A stretch of 28,563 bases of DNA from Clostridiales bacterium (GTDB lineage: Bacteria > Bacillota > Clostridia > Lachnospirales > UBA12420), in NCBI GenBank assembly GCA_003452395.1, contig DMOI01000011.1:1-28563 (forward strand). The letters are read 5' to 3'. The notes under the pieces are model-generated. The model saw only the letters and a program-made list of their open reading frames with translations, was not told the origin of the DNA and made no database searches. Shown piece after piece: positions 5,479 to 13,445 of this stretch; the first letter of the stretch is position 1; every line of letters starts with the position of its first letter. The position numbers were made by a program, and so were the translations under genes.

Positions 5479-8325
5479 ATGAATTACAATCACAAAGAAG
5501 TAGAGAAGAAATGGCAAGAAATATGGGAAGAAAAAGAGGTGTTTAAAGCTAGTAATGATAGTATCAAGCCTAAATACTATGCACTTATGGAGTTTCCATA
5601 CCCATCAGGGGCTGGGCTTCATGTTGGGCATCCTAGAGGTATGACAGCACTTGACGTAATAGCTAGAAAGAGAAGGCTTGAGGGGTATAATGTGCTATAT
5701 CCTATGGGGTGGGATGCGTTTGGACTTCCTACGGAAAACTATGCAATAAAGAATAAAATACATCCAAGAATAGCAACGGATCAAAATATTAAAGTTTTCA
5801 AGAGACAGCTAAAGTCTTTGGGATTTTCTTTTGATTGGTCTAGAGAAATCGATACTACGGATCCTATGTATTATAAATGGACGCAATGGATATTTTTAAA
5901 GCTTTTTGAGCACGGGCTTGCATATAAATCTAAAGCAACAATAAATTGGTGTACATCTTGTAAAATAGGACTTGCAAATGAAGAAACAGAAGGCGGAAAA
6001 TGTGAAAGATGTGGAGGGGAGGTTGTACAAAAAGAAAAGGAACAATGGATGTTAAGGATGACAGAGTATGCAGAAAAACTCATTGATGGTCTTAAAGAAA
6101 CTAATTATATAGAGAGAGTAAAGACTTCTCAAATTAATTGGATAGGAAAAAGCTCTGGTGCAGAGGTAGATTTTAAAATTAAAGATATGGATAAAAACAT
6201 AAGAGTCTACACGACAAGGCCAGATACTTTGTTTGGGGCTACATATATGGTTATAGCTCCTGAACATCCACTAATCGAAGAGATAAAAGAAAGACTAAGT
6301 AATATAGCCGAAATTAACAAATATAAAGAAGAAGCAAAGAAGAAAACAGATTTTGAAAGAACAGAGTTGGTAAAAAATAAGACAGGGGTAGAGTTAAGGG
6401 GAATAAAGGCGATTAATCCAGTGAATAATGAGGAGATTCCTATTTGGATATCTGATTATGTTATGATGGGATATGGCTCAGGCGCTATAATGGCCGTACC
6501 TGCTCATGACGAGCGAGACTACGAGTTTGCAAAGAAGTTTGGTATCCCAATTAAGCAAGTTATAGCAGAACAATTTATAAATGACGGCAAAGATAAAGTG
6601 AGAGAAGGAAAACCTTTTGTTAAAAGGAAAACAATTAATGTGATCGTGAAACATTGGGCAGAAGAAAAAGTACTATATTTGGATTGGGCAGGGCTTGGTT
6701 GGAAGTCATTTGTGGTAGGGGGGATTGAAGACGGTGAGATGTTGGACGATGCCGCAATAAGAGAAGTAAAGGAAGAGACAGGCTATCAAAATATGAAAAT
6801 TGTAAAAGTGTTTGAGTCTGAATATCATAGTATATTTTATGCAGGGCACAAAGGAATAAATAGACATGCGATAGTAAATACGGTTGTTGTAGAACTCCAA
6901 AACGATGAATACATTGAACCGAAAAAACAAGAGAAAGAGTTACATTTAGCATATTGGGTAGATATTGAAGCTGCAGGTAAAGTTATTAATTTGAAAAACC
7001 ATTTAAAGAATTTGGATACATTTATTAATGGAGAAACTGCATACACTGGTGACGGAGTACTTATAAACTCAGAATTTTTAGACGATTTAAAAGTAGAAGA
7101 AGCAAAAAATAAAATGACAGAGTGGTTAATAGGAAAAGGAATCGGACAAAGAAAAACAAATTATAGATTAAAGGATTGGGTGTTTTCTAGGCAAAAATAT
7201 TGGGGTGAACCAATACCGATGGTACACTGTGATAAATGTAAATATGTACCAGTACCTTATGAACAGCTACCTGTTGAATTGCCATATGTGAAAAGTTATG
7301 AGTACACAGATACAGGAGAGTCACCACTTGCAAAGATGACAGATTGGGTAAAAACTACTTGTCCTAAATGTGGTGGAGAAGCAAAGAGAGAAACAGATGT
7401 TATGCCAAACTGGGCTGGATCATCTTGGTATTATTTAAGATACATGGATCCTCACAATGATAAAGAGTTAGCGAGTAAGGAAATAATAAAATACTGGGAT
7501 AAGATTGACTGGTATAATGGAGGTATGGAGCATACAACAAGACATCTACTATATGCTAGATTTTGGCATAAATTCCTATATGATATAGGAGTTGTGCCAA
7601 CGAGTGAACCTTTCAATATAAGAACATCACATGGGATGATTCTTGCAGCAGATGGAAACAAGATGAGCAAATCAAAAGGAAACGTAGTGAACCCAGATGA
7701 AATAGTTGAAGCACAAGGCGCAGACACGTTAAGAACATATGAAATGTTCATAGGAGATTTTGAAAAAACAGTTGCATGGTCTGAAAACGGAGTAACTGGA
7801 TCTAGAAGATTCTTAGACAGGGTGTGGAAGATCCAAGATAAAGTAATATCAGGTGATAAATATTCAAAAGATACAGAAAGTATTATACACAAGACAATCA
7901 AAAAAGTTACTGATGATTACGAAAACATGAAATTTAATACAGGTATAGCAGCACTTATGACATTACTAAACAAATTCAATGAAAAAGAAAAAATAAAAGA
8001 TGATGACTATAAGGTTTTTTTAACACTGCTAAATCCAGTAGCCCCACATATTACGGAAGAGTTATGGACGATAAAGGGATACAAAGGAATGCTAAATGAA
8101 CAAGCTTGGCCAAAGTATGACAAAGAAAAACTAATAGATGACACTATTGAGGTGCCTATCCAAGTTAACGGTAAGCTAAAAGCAAAGATAGTGATAGATA
8201 GAGATGAGGAAGAGGCGAGCGTGTTAGAAAAGATGAGATGTGAGTTAGTGGGAATACTAGAAGGAAGAGAGATAGTAAAGGAAATATATGTGAAAGGTAA
8301 GATAGTGAATGTTGTGGTGAAGTAA
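5479..8325 (+). CDS. leuS: Leucyl-tRNA synthetase with an internal Nudix domain
   Basis: Charges tRNA-Leu. Class I signatures are present: HVGH at residues 48-51 and KMSKS at 728-732. There are two Cys pairs near residues 160-180 (C-x2-C ... C-x2-C), the CP1 editing domain with TTRPDTLFGATYMV and AVPAHDERDYEF, and a C-terminal anticodon-binding region. At 948 residues it is ~140 longer than usual bacterial LeuRS (~805). The excess is one insert, about residues 362-518, between IPIKQVI and AYTGDGVLINS of the editing domain. The insert contains a perfect Nudix box, G-x5-E-x7-R-E-V-K-E-E-T-G-Y, starting at Gly414. The frame is uninterrupted, and codon use in the insert matches the host gene. AGGAGG at 5465-5470 sets the ATG. 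Expression is controlled by the T-box. What the Nudix part hydrolyses is unknown. Confidence 0.97.
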   Translation: MNYNHKEVEKKWQEIWEEKEVFKASNDSIKPKYYALMEFPYPSGAGLHVGHPRGMTALDVIARKRRLEGYNVLYPMGWDAFGLPTENYAIKNKIHPRIATDQNIKVFKRQLKSLGFSFDWSREIDTTDPMYYKWTQWIFLKLFEHGLAYKSKATINWCTSCKIGLANEETEGGKCERCGGEVVQKEKEQWMLRMTEYAEKLIDGLKETNYIERVKTSQINWIGKSSGAEVDFKIKDMDKNIRVYTTRPDTLFGATYMVIAPEHPLIEEIKERLSNIAEINKYKEEAKKKTDFERTELVKNKTGVELRGIKAINPVNNEEIPIWISDYVMMGYGSGAIMAVPAHDERDYEFAKKFGIPIKQVIAEQFINDGKDKVREGKPFVKRKTINVIVKHWAEEKVLYLDWAGLGWKSFVVGGIEDGEMLDDAAIREVKEETGYQNMKIVKVFESEYHSIFYAGHKGINRHAIVNTVVVELQNDEYIEPKKQEKELHLAYWVDIEAAGKVINLKNHLKNLDTFINGETAYTGDGVLINSEFLDDLKVEEAKNKMTEWLIGKGIGQRKTNYRLKDWVFSRQKYWGEPIPMVHCDKCKYVPVPYEQLPVELPYVKSYEYTDTGESPLAKMTDWVKTTCPKCGGEAKRETDVMPNWAGSSWYYLRYMDPHNDKELASKEIIKYWDKIDWYNGGMEHTTRHLLYARFWHKFLYDIGVVPTSEPFNIRTSHGMILAADGNKMSKSKGNVVNPDEIVEAQGADTLRTYEMFIGDFEKTVAWSENGVTGSRRFLDRVWKIQDKVISGDKYSKDTESIIHKTIKKVTDDYENMKFNTGIAALMTLLNKFNEKEKIKDDDYKVFLTLLNPVAPHITEELWTIKGYKGMLNEQAWPKYDKEKLIDDTIEVPIQVNGKLKAKIVIDRDEEEASVLEKMRCELVGILEGREIVKEIYVKGKIVNVVVK

Positions 8326-8331
8326 AAAGTG

Positions 8332-8367
8332 AAAAGTACGGTATCCTAAATGGAACCGTACTTTTTT
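8332..8367 (+). terminator. leuS terminator
   Basis: An 11-bp stem, aaaagtacggt paired with accgtactttt, is followed by T's just after the leuS stop. A smaller look-alike hairpin (tacggt ... accgta) recurs at 8378-8396, at the start of the decayed region. Confidence 0.85.
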
Positions 8368-8401
8368 AAGACAGAGCTACGGTATCTAACACCGTAAACC
8401 T

Positions 8402-8749
8402 TTGCAAAGCTGTAAACTGGATTGTAGAAAAGATTATATAACCTTAGAAGAATTAATAGAAAGTGTAGTGGAGCAGGAAGGAACAAAAAAAGAAGAACTA
8501 AAAAAGGAAAAAAGAAATCTAAAAATATCAGATATACGAAAAGCAATAATAAAACTATGTGAAGAAAAGTGTAAGGTAACAAATAAAGAAATAGCTGATA
8601 AACTTGAAATAGATACAACATTAGTGTCAAAAATAAAAAATGATAATTCTAGAATGAATGAAAAAGTGAAAAAGATAATAGTAACATATCAAATGATGTC
8701 AACTTGTCAAGCCTGTGACTCTATACTACTGCATGAAGAAATTTGCTGA
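8402..8749 (+). pseudogene. Remnant resembling the C-terminus of a RAYT/Y1 transposase
   Basis: This open frame begins at a TTG without a ribosome binding site and encodes a Lys/Glu-rich, DnaA/HTH-like tail: DYITLEELIESVVEQEG, then NLKISDIRKAIIKL, then the helix-turn-helix VTNKEIADKLEIDTTLVSKI. Such C-terminal domains are typical of some REP-associated tyrosine transposases (RAYT, IS200/IS605-like HUH enzymes). The HUH catalytic half is absent; only leuS and its terminator lie upstream. The last ~15 codons run into the next fragment and are not homologous in appearance. Alternatively it could be a small free-standing HTH protein, but the missing start signals argue against that. Confidence 0.5.
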
Positions 8750-9190
8750 AAAATTTCAGAATATTGAAATTGTGCAAGTGCCACTTGCACAAATTACATG
8801 GTACCATAATATAGCGTTAATGGATAAAATAAGTACAAATGAAGAATATCTCTGGTATGCAGGGAAAACTATTGAAGAAGGATGGTCTAGAGATATATTG
8901 GTGCATCAAATAGAGTATAAGCTGTATGAGCGTCAATTGCTTGCAGAAAAGACTACAAACTTTAAAGATGTCCTAGCGTCACCACAAAGTGAACTGGCTA
9001 TACAAACAATGAAAGATCCTTCTATAGGATTTTGCTTTGCAAAGAGAAGAACAAGCTAGTAGCAGAATATGCCCTTAGAGATATGGTAAAACCAATAGGG
9101 GTTAGTGAATATAAGTTAATGGAAGTCCTTCCAAAAGAATTTGAAACTTCACTACCTTCGATTGAGGATATAGAAAATAGGATAAAGTAA
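8733..9190 (+). pseudogene. DUF1016 (YhcG-type PDDEXK nuclease) fragment with internal deletion
   Basis: The first part, MKKFAEKF ... ITWYHNIALMDKI ... EEGWSRDILVHQIEYKLYER ... PQSELAIQTMKDP, matches the second half of the DUF1016 N-terminal domain. After a frame change at ~9030-9050 the extreme C-terminus continues: LVAEYALRDM-KPIGVSEYKL and then ..LPSIEDIENRIK to a TAA at 9190. The whole PDDEXK catalytic core that should lie between them, and the protein's first part, are missing. The family is widespread near mobile elements and restriction-modification loci. This copy cannot be functional as a nuclease. It abuts the RAYT-like remnant, so the region is a graveyard of two accessory genes. 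Confidence 0.75.
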
Positions 9191-9314
9191 ACCGATTTTA
9201 CACAAAAAATTGAAGAAATTTGGAAGAATAGAAGCAAAGTTTCATAAAAAAGAGTATAAATGAAAAATACTTTTCAAATATACTCAAATCTATACTCAAA
9301 ATCGAACGGGTTGA

Positions 9315-9351
9315 CTGTGGGGGTTACCTTGTCGCTCGGACATCCGCACAG
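9315..9351. repeat. GC-rich two-step palindrome in an AT-rich spacer
   Basis: Outer arms ctgtggggg and tccgcacag pair imperfectly. Inside them tgtc-gctcg-gaca forms a second stem. The composition stands out strongly from the surrounding AT-rich DNA and resembles the units at 1380-1532 in style but not in exact sequence. The rest of 9191-9408 contains no recognisable gene, apart from a short (ac)n run at 9379-9390. Confidence 0.45.
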
Positions 9352-9408
9352 AGTAAGGCTTTAAAGGCAATATTTGAAACACACACACACAAGAACTTTA
9401 AAAAACAC

Positions 9409-9437
9409 TTGACAAATGTAAAATAATGTAATATAAT
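9409..9437 (+). promoter_or_regulatory. Strong sigma-A-type promoter
   Basis: Consensus TTGACA (9409-9414), a 17-bp spacer and TATAAT (9432-9437). It is one of the best promoter matches in the window. The first thing it transcribes is the 35-codon micro-ORF at 9503, then a terminator, then the mutS2-like operon. Confidence 0.85.
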
Positions 9438-9502
9438 AAGCAACATAGATGAATTCAAATTTAAGCTATATTAAATAAAATATGAAAGGGGTAGTGCTAC
9501 AT

Positions 9503-9610
9503 ATGAAAAGCATATTATTTGTAGAATTAAACAAAACTGAATACGCAACAAGCAAAATTCTATGTGTAATAGAGTGCTCTTATGCATGCCAACTATCTTT
9601 TGATAAATAA
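9503..9610 (+). CDS. 35-aa micro-ORF between a consensus promoter and a terminator
   Basis: ATG follows an aaagggg-type ribosome binding site at ~9485-9491. The peptide begins MKSILFVELNKTEYATSKI and continues through two cysteines (C-V-I-E-C) and a third to a TAA. No family is recognised. Its own promoter upstream, a terminator hairpin ~30 bp downstream and an adequate ribosome binding site argue that it is translated. It could be a small functional peptide or a leader peptide governing readthrough into the mutS2-like gene. The codons show no run of a single amino acid as in classical attenuators. Confidence 0.5.
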   Translation: MKSILFVELNKTEYATSKILCVIECSYACQLSFDK

Positions 9611-9641
9611 ATAGATTATAACAAACTCGGCATATATAAAG

Positions 9642-9677
9642 AAGGCATATTCTATGAACTTGGGATATGTCTTTTTT
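9642..9677 (+). terminator. Hairpin and T-run before the mutS2-like gene
   Basis: aaggcatattc pairs with ggatatgtctt (two G-U pairs) and is followed by six T's. It lies between the micro-ORF and the mutS2-like start, so it may be the end of the micro-ORF transcript or an attenuator. Confidence 0.65.
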
Positions 9678-9709
9678 GCGTTTAAAATGATATGATAGGG
9701 AGTGTTATT

Positions 9710-11623
9710 ATGAATAAGTTAGCATTGGAAAAATTAGAGTTTAATGAAATTATAGAGGAGATAAAGGGTTGTTGTATATCAGATATCGCAAAGATAGAGA
9801 TTGGTAAGCTCGAGCCTTCCTGCGATTATGATAGGGTTATGATTTTGCTTGACGAGCAGAGTGAGACGTTGAATATTGTTAGGAAAACAGCGAGTGCTCC
9901 ACTGCATAGTCTTACTGGTGTAGATGTTATCATACAAAAGCTAGAGAAGAGTATGAGCCTAAATGAGAAGGAGCTTTCGACAATATCAGACTTCCTCCGA
10001 AGCAATGAACGAATGATAAAGTTCATGAATGACAAGGAAAATCTTGCACCTAGAGTAAGCCAGTATTCAAATTCAATGTACTTACTAGCTGATATAAGGG
10101 AAGAGATAGATAGGTGTATTATAAACGAACGTGTAGATGATAAAGCAAGTAATGGACTTGATAAAATCAGGAACAGAAAGTATATAGCAGAGGCACGTAT
10201 AAAGTCAAAGTTAGCAGAAGCTGCAAAACGTTATCAGAAATATTTAGTAGATAATATAGTTAGTACAAAAAATGATCGGTATGTGCTTGCTGTACGAAGT
10301 GAGTACAAGAGTATGGTGCAAGGTGTGGTCGTTTGTAAATCACAGACAGGATCTACGCTATATATTGAGCCAGATATAGTGAATGTTTTGCAAAATGAAA
10401 TTAATATGTTGATGGAGGAGGAAGATGCGGAAGTTTATCAAATACTTGCATATCTGAGTGCACTTCTTATGGAGAGTATAGGTAAGATAAGAATCAATGT
10501 AGAAACAATGGTTAGTCTTGATGTGATGTTTGCAAAAGCAAAGTATGCAAGCAGCATAGATGGTAGGAGTGTAAAGGTGAACACAAGTAATATCACAAAT
10601 ATAAAACAAGGCAGGCACCCGTTGCTCGGAACAGATGCAGTTCCACTTGATTTTTCTATCGGAGAATCATACTCGTCACTTGTTATAACGGGACCTAATA
10701 CGGGTGGTAAAACTGTTGCACTGAAAACGATAGGACTACTCACAATGATGGTACAGTCAGGGATATTAGTACCAGTAGGAGCAGAGAGTGAGTTTGCTAT
10801 ATTTTCAGACATATTTGTAGACGTTGGGGATAACCAAAGTATAGAGCAGAATCTAAGTACATTTTCATCACATATGAAAAACATTATAGAAATTATGAAG
10901 GTAGCCAATAAGTATACACTGGTGTTACTTGATGAACTTGGCTCAGGAACAGACCCAGTAGAAGGAGAAGGTCTTGCAATAGGTATTTTACGGTATTTAC
11001 ATAATAAAAAGTCGATTGTTGTATCGACATCGCATTATGCCAAAATAAAGGAATTTGCTCACTCAGAAGAGGGTATAGTAAATGGTCGTATGACATTTGA
11101 TGAAGAAACACTTTTACCTATGTATAAGCTAGTGATAGGAGAAGCAGGGGAAAGCAATGCATTTAATATAGCACTTAAGCTTGGTATGGACAGAAAAATT
11201 TTAGAAAGTGCATATCAGGAGACATACGGAAAAAACAAGGACTTCTGCCAGCTAGAGCAAATAGAAAAAATAAAGGGGATATATGATGTTGCGAAGAGGC
11301 AGAAGGTGAAAGAAACACCAAGTGAACTGGAAAAAGAGTATGGGTTCCATGTGGGAGATGCCGTAATCGTAACGACACTCAACCAGTTTGGAATAGTGTT
11401 TGCACTAGAAGATAAGGTTGGCAATGTGGGGATTATGGTAAGGGATAAGAAGATGTATGTAAATAAAAAAAGATTGAAATTACATATAGATGCTAAGGAC
11501 CTATACCCAGAAGACTACAATATGGACATCGTGTTTGAGACTAAGGAAAACAGGAAGAAGGATAAGATAATGAAGAAGAGGTATGTGGAAGGCCTAAAAA
11601 TTGAAAGAATGGAGGAGATATGA
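9710..11623 (+). CDS. MutS2-like ATPase without Smr nuclease domain
   Basis: A MutS-family protein of 637 residues. It has a long helical core/clamp region, the P-loop GPNTGGKT (base ~10690), the Walker B stretch LVLLDELGSGTDPVEG, the signature STFSSHM and the switch STSHYAKIKEFA. The closest style is MutS2, but true MutS2 is ~780 residues and ends in an Smr endonuclease domain, which is absent here. Instead the C-terminus has a small beta-rich KOW/Tudor-like segment (HVGDAVIVTTLNQFGIVF) and a Lys/Glu-rich tail. The ATG at 9710 is preferred over 9692 because an agggag sits 7-8 nt before it. The stop overlaps the next start (ATGA). Members could act on branched DNA or on stalled ribosomes, as known for MutS2; the role here is unknown. 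Confidence 0.85.
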   Translation: MNKLALEKLEFNEIIEEIKGCCISDIAKIEIGKLEPSCDYDRVMILLDEQSETLNIVRKTASAPLHSLTGVDVIIQKLEKSMSLNEKELSTISDFLRSNERMIKFMNDKENLAPRVSQYSNSMYLLADIREEIDRCIINERVDDKASNGLDKIRNRKYIAEARIKSKLAEAAKRYQKYLVDNIVSTKNDRYVLAVRSEYKSMVQGVVVCKSQTGSTLYIEPDIVNVLQNEINMLMEEEDAEVYQILAYLSALLMESIGKIRINVETMVSLDVMFAKAKYASSIDGRSVKVNTSNITNIKQGRHPLLGTDAVPLDFSIGESYSSLVITGPNTGGKTVALKTIGLLTMMVQSGILVPVGAESEFAIFSDIFVDVGDNQSIEQNLSTFSSHMKNIIEIMKVANKYTLVLLDELGSGTDPVEGEGLAIGILRYLHNKKSIVVSTSHYAKIKEFAHSEEGIVNGRMTFDEETLLPMYKLVIGEAGESNAFNIALKLGMDRKILESAYQETYGKNKDFCQLEQIEKIKGIYDVAKRQKVKETPSELEKEYGFHVGDAVIVTTLNQFGIVFALEDKVGNVGIMVRDKKMYVNKKRLKLHIDAKDLYPEDYNMDIVFETKENRKKDKIMKKRYVEGLKIERMEEI

Positions 11624-11736
11624 TGAATAAAGTGATAATTAGAGGACTGCTAGGAATAGGTAAGTCAACAATTTCAAAAAAGGTAGAAAATATAGGGGTA
11701 AAGTATATCTCTAATTTGAGAGGTGAATGCATATGA
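11623..11736 (+). CDS. 37-aa P-loop micro-ORF coupled to its neighbours
   Basis: It starts on the ATG of an ATGA overlap with the mutS2-like stop, preceded by ggaggag. It ends on a TGA that overlaps the next gene's ATG, again as ATGA. The peptide opens MNKVIIRGLLGIGKST, a Walker A motif of the nucleotide-kinase type, but ends after 37 residues. No Walker B or lid follows. The most economical reading is the N-terminal stub of a P-loop kinase after deletion or fusion to the ParB-like gene. Conserved coupling at both ends leaves open a genuine mini-protein. Confidence 0.5.
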   Translation: MNKVIIRGLLGIGKSTISKKVENIGVKYISNLRGECI

Positions 11737-12251
11737 AGATTACATATATGGACCCAAAGCAAATTATTAGCTCAAGTCATGAGATTTTGCATAACATACA
11801 TGTGTTAAAGATTTACTTTAAAGTATTTAAAGAAGGATGCGGTGATATTCTACCATCTGTTCCAGTTATACATAGGAATATAATTGAGAAGCATTTTGCA
11901 GGTGAGTTGAGTGATAAGTTTATAGAGTACATTTCCACAAACCCTCAGGCGGAATATTTTTTGTTAGATGGTAGTCATAAAACAACAGCAGCTGATCTTA
12001 CAGATTCAAAATGTAAGGTAATGATTATTGAAAATAATGAAGATATTGAAGTAGCAAAAGGCATGGAAACTACAGGAGAAGTATTTGAGTACAGAACAGG
12101 AAATTATTCCATAGAGAGCATGCAAAACTGGCTTACTAGACACTTTAGCGAAAAGATGATGTTTCAAACTGTAGAAGAAAAGACAGCAAAATTAGTCGAA
12201 AGCAAGGAGATACCTGAGTATATGATAAAATACTACGAACAGGTAAACTAG
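11733..12251 (+). CDS. ParB/sulfiredoxin-like domain protein
   Basis: 172 residues, starting at the ATG inside the ATGA overlap, with agaggtg upstream. An ATG at 11727 is possible but badly spaced. A central segment, YFLLDGSHKTTAADLTDSK, matches the D-G-x-H-(R/K)-x2-A core of the ParB/Srx nucleotide-binding fold. An MIIENNEDIE strand follows, then a helical C-terminus rich in charged residues. ParB-like single-domain proteins are CTPases, ATPases or kinase-like enzymes, or DNA-binding partners in accessory systems. The operon with a MutS-type ATPase suggests a DNA-related function, but that is inference. No signal peptide or membrane segment is seen. Confidence 0.6.
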   Translation: MKITYMDPKQIISSSHEILHNIHVLKIYFKVFKEGCGDILPSVPVIHRNIIEKHFAGELSDKFIEYISTNPQAEYFLLDGSHKTTAADLTDSKCKVMIIENNEDIEVAKGMETTGEVFEYRTGNYSIESMQNWLTRHFSEKMMFQTVEEKTAKLVESKEIPEYMIKYYEQVN

Positions 12252-12295
12252 TGTGATATGGAACGTTGGGGAATAATATATTAAGAGGAAAAAGC

Positions 12296-12396
12296 TAATA
12301 CTTTACACAAAAATCCCTTTTAAAACGAAAATAAATAACAACTGTAAAGTATTGACAAAACAGCAAAAATAATGTAAAATAAAGTCTAATACTTTA
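12296..12396 (+). promoter_or_regulatory. Promoter with three copies of a 9-bp box (candidate operator)
   Basis: Promoter TTGACA (12352-12357), 17-bp spacer, TAAAAT (12375-12380). The word aatacttta occurs at 12297-12305 and 12388-12396, and in reverse (taaagtatt) at 12345-12353, where it overlaps the -35 box. The third copy covers the expected transcription start. Boxes over the -35 and the start site, plus one upstream, are the arrangement expected for a repressor, possibly with looping. Confidence 0.6.
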
Positions 12397-12428
12397 AAAA
12401 ACTAAAATTTTAAAATAGGGGTGCGGAC

Positions 12429-13442
12429 ATGGAGAATAATCAACAAGGGCGTAAACAAGAGGAAATACCATTTAATGAAATAGATTTCGTAATAAATGTA
12501 GCAAAACATGACGGGAAAAATAAGTTTTCAACTAGCATGCTACCAGATAAAAAAGCATCATTGAGAAAGCTTCTTAATAACTTTAATAGAATAAATAAAG
12601 TAATTAAGAAAGATGGTATAAATGTGCAGGCTATATTCTCAAGCATAGATGGGAAGGATCACTCTGGTAATGATGTTGAAGGAAATGTATGGTGTAAAAC
12701 ATTTCCTAATACACAGATAACAAGCATTTATGCTTTAATGAAGTTGGTTGCATGTTCTGGAACCAAACAATATAATAAAATGACAGATGAAGAAATTGTT
12801 AATTATATTTCCTTACTATCTGTAGAAAACACACATATATTAGTACCAAACACTAAGGAAGCTAATTTTTTTGAAAATACCCATATAATAAATGGAATGG
12901 TGGCTATAGAGGAAGTTTTTAGCAAGTATTTACAAGGTATAGATGGAATAGAAGAAGGGAAAAAGACTCCGAAACTTGGTATAAAAATTTCAGAAGACAA
13001 CGGAGATAAAGTTATACCGTATCTAGATAATATTAAACCTGTAGAAGGATTTATAAAAGGAAAGATTGCTGAATATTGGAAGCGTGAAATTAAAAAACAT
13101 GAAACTGCTGAAAAACCATATATATATGACACTGAGAATAACTGTGAATTTGATAGTATGACAGAGTATTATATGTCAATTGCAAAGATATCAAGAATAG
13201 AAATTAAAAAGGTTGAAGGTGAGAACCACGAGCATGTAAGAGAAAGATTGCTTCAACAGCCGAATGATGAGCTAATCAGGGTATTAGGTGGAATATATGC
13301 AACATATGAAAAAGAGGTATCATGTGACGCAGAGGAAGAATTAAAGGGAAAAGGGAGTCCAGAACTTATATCTAGTCTGGAGAGTAATGATGTAAAGAAA
13401 GAAGCAAATGAGATAAATGAACCTAGTGAACCAAGTATGTAA
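12429..13442 (+). CDS. Orphan 337-aa hydrophilic protein
   Basis: Not recognised. It is soluble-looking, with no signal peptide or membrane segment, rich in Lys, Glu, Asn and Ile. A globular-looking middle (IFSSIDGKDHSGNDVEGNVW ... TSIYALMKLVACSGTKQY) is followed by an acidic, Ser/Asn/Glu-rich tail after residue ~300 (..SLESNDVKKEANEINEP). The ATG follows an agggg-like site. It is transcribed from its own promoter with repeated boxes and closed by a strong terminator, so it is a regulated single-gene unit. It follows the ParB-like gene by 177 bp on the same strand and may belong to the same accessory module. Confidence 0.75.
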   Translation: MENNQQGRKQEEIPFNEIDFVINVAKHDGKNKFSTSMLPDKKASLRKLLNNFNRINKVIKKDGINVQAIFSSIDGKDHSGNDVEGNVWCKTFPNTQITSIYALMKLVACSGTKQYNKMTDEEIVNYISLLSVENTHILVPNTKEANFFENTHIINGMVAIEEVFSKYLQGIDGIEEGKKTPKLGIKISEDNGDKVIPYLDNIKPVEGFIKGKIAEYWKREIKKHETAEKPYIYDTENNCEFDSMTEYYMSIAKISRIEIKKVEGENHEHVRERLLQQPNDELIRVLGGIYATYEKEVSCDAEEELKGKGSPELISSLESNDVKKEANEINEPSEPSM

Positions 13443-13445
13443 AGC

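Noticed and set aside
6600..7030. Separate Nudix gene rather than a fusion
   Set aside because: The frame is continuous with LeuRS on both sides, with no stop, start or ribosome binding site at the borders.
7452..7901. 149-aa minus-strand open frame in leuS
   Set aside because: Covers the KMSKS region of leuS in antisense; no start signals and no family features.
9379..9390. (ac)n run as a meaningful microsatellite
   Set aside because: Only about six units in a gene-free spacer; no gene depends on it.
10438..10908. 156-aa minus-strand open frame in the mutS2-like gene
   Set aside because: Antisense to the Walker A/B region; shadow.
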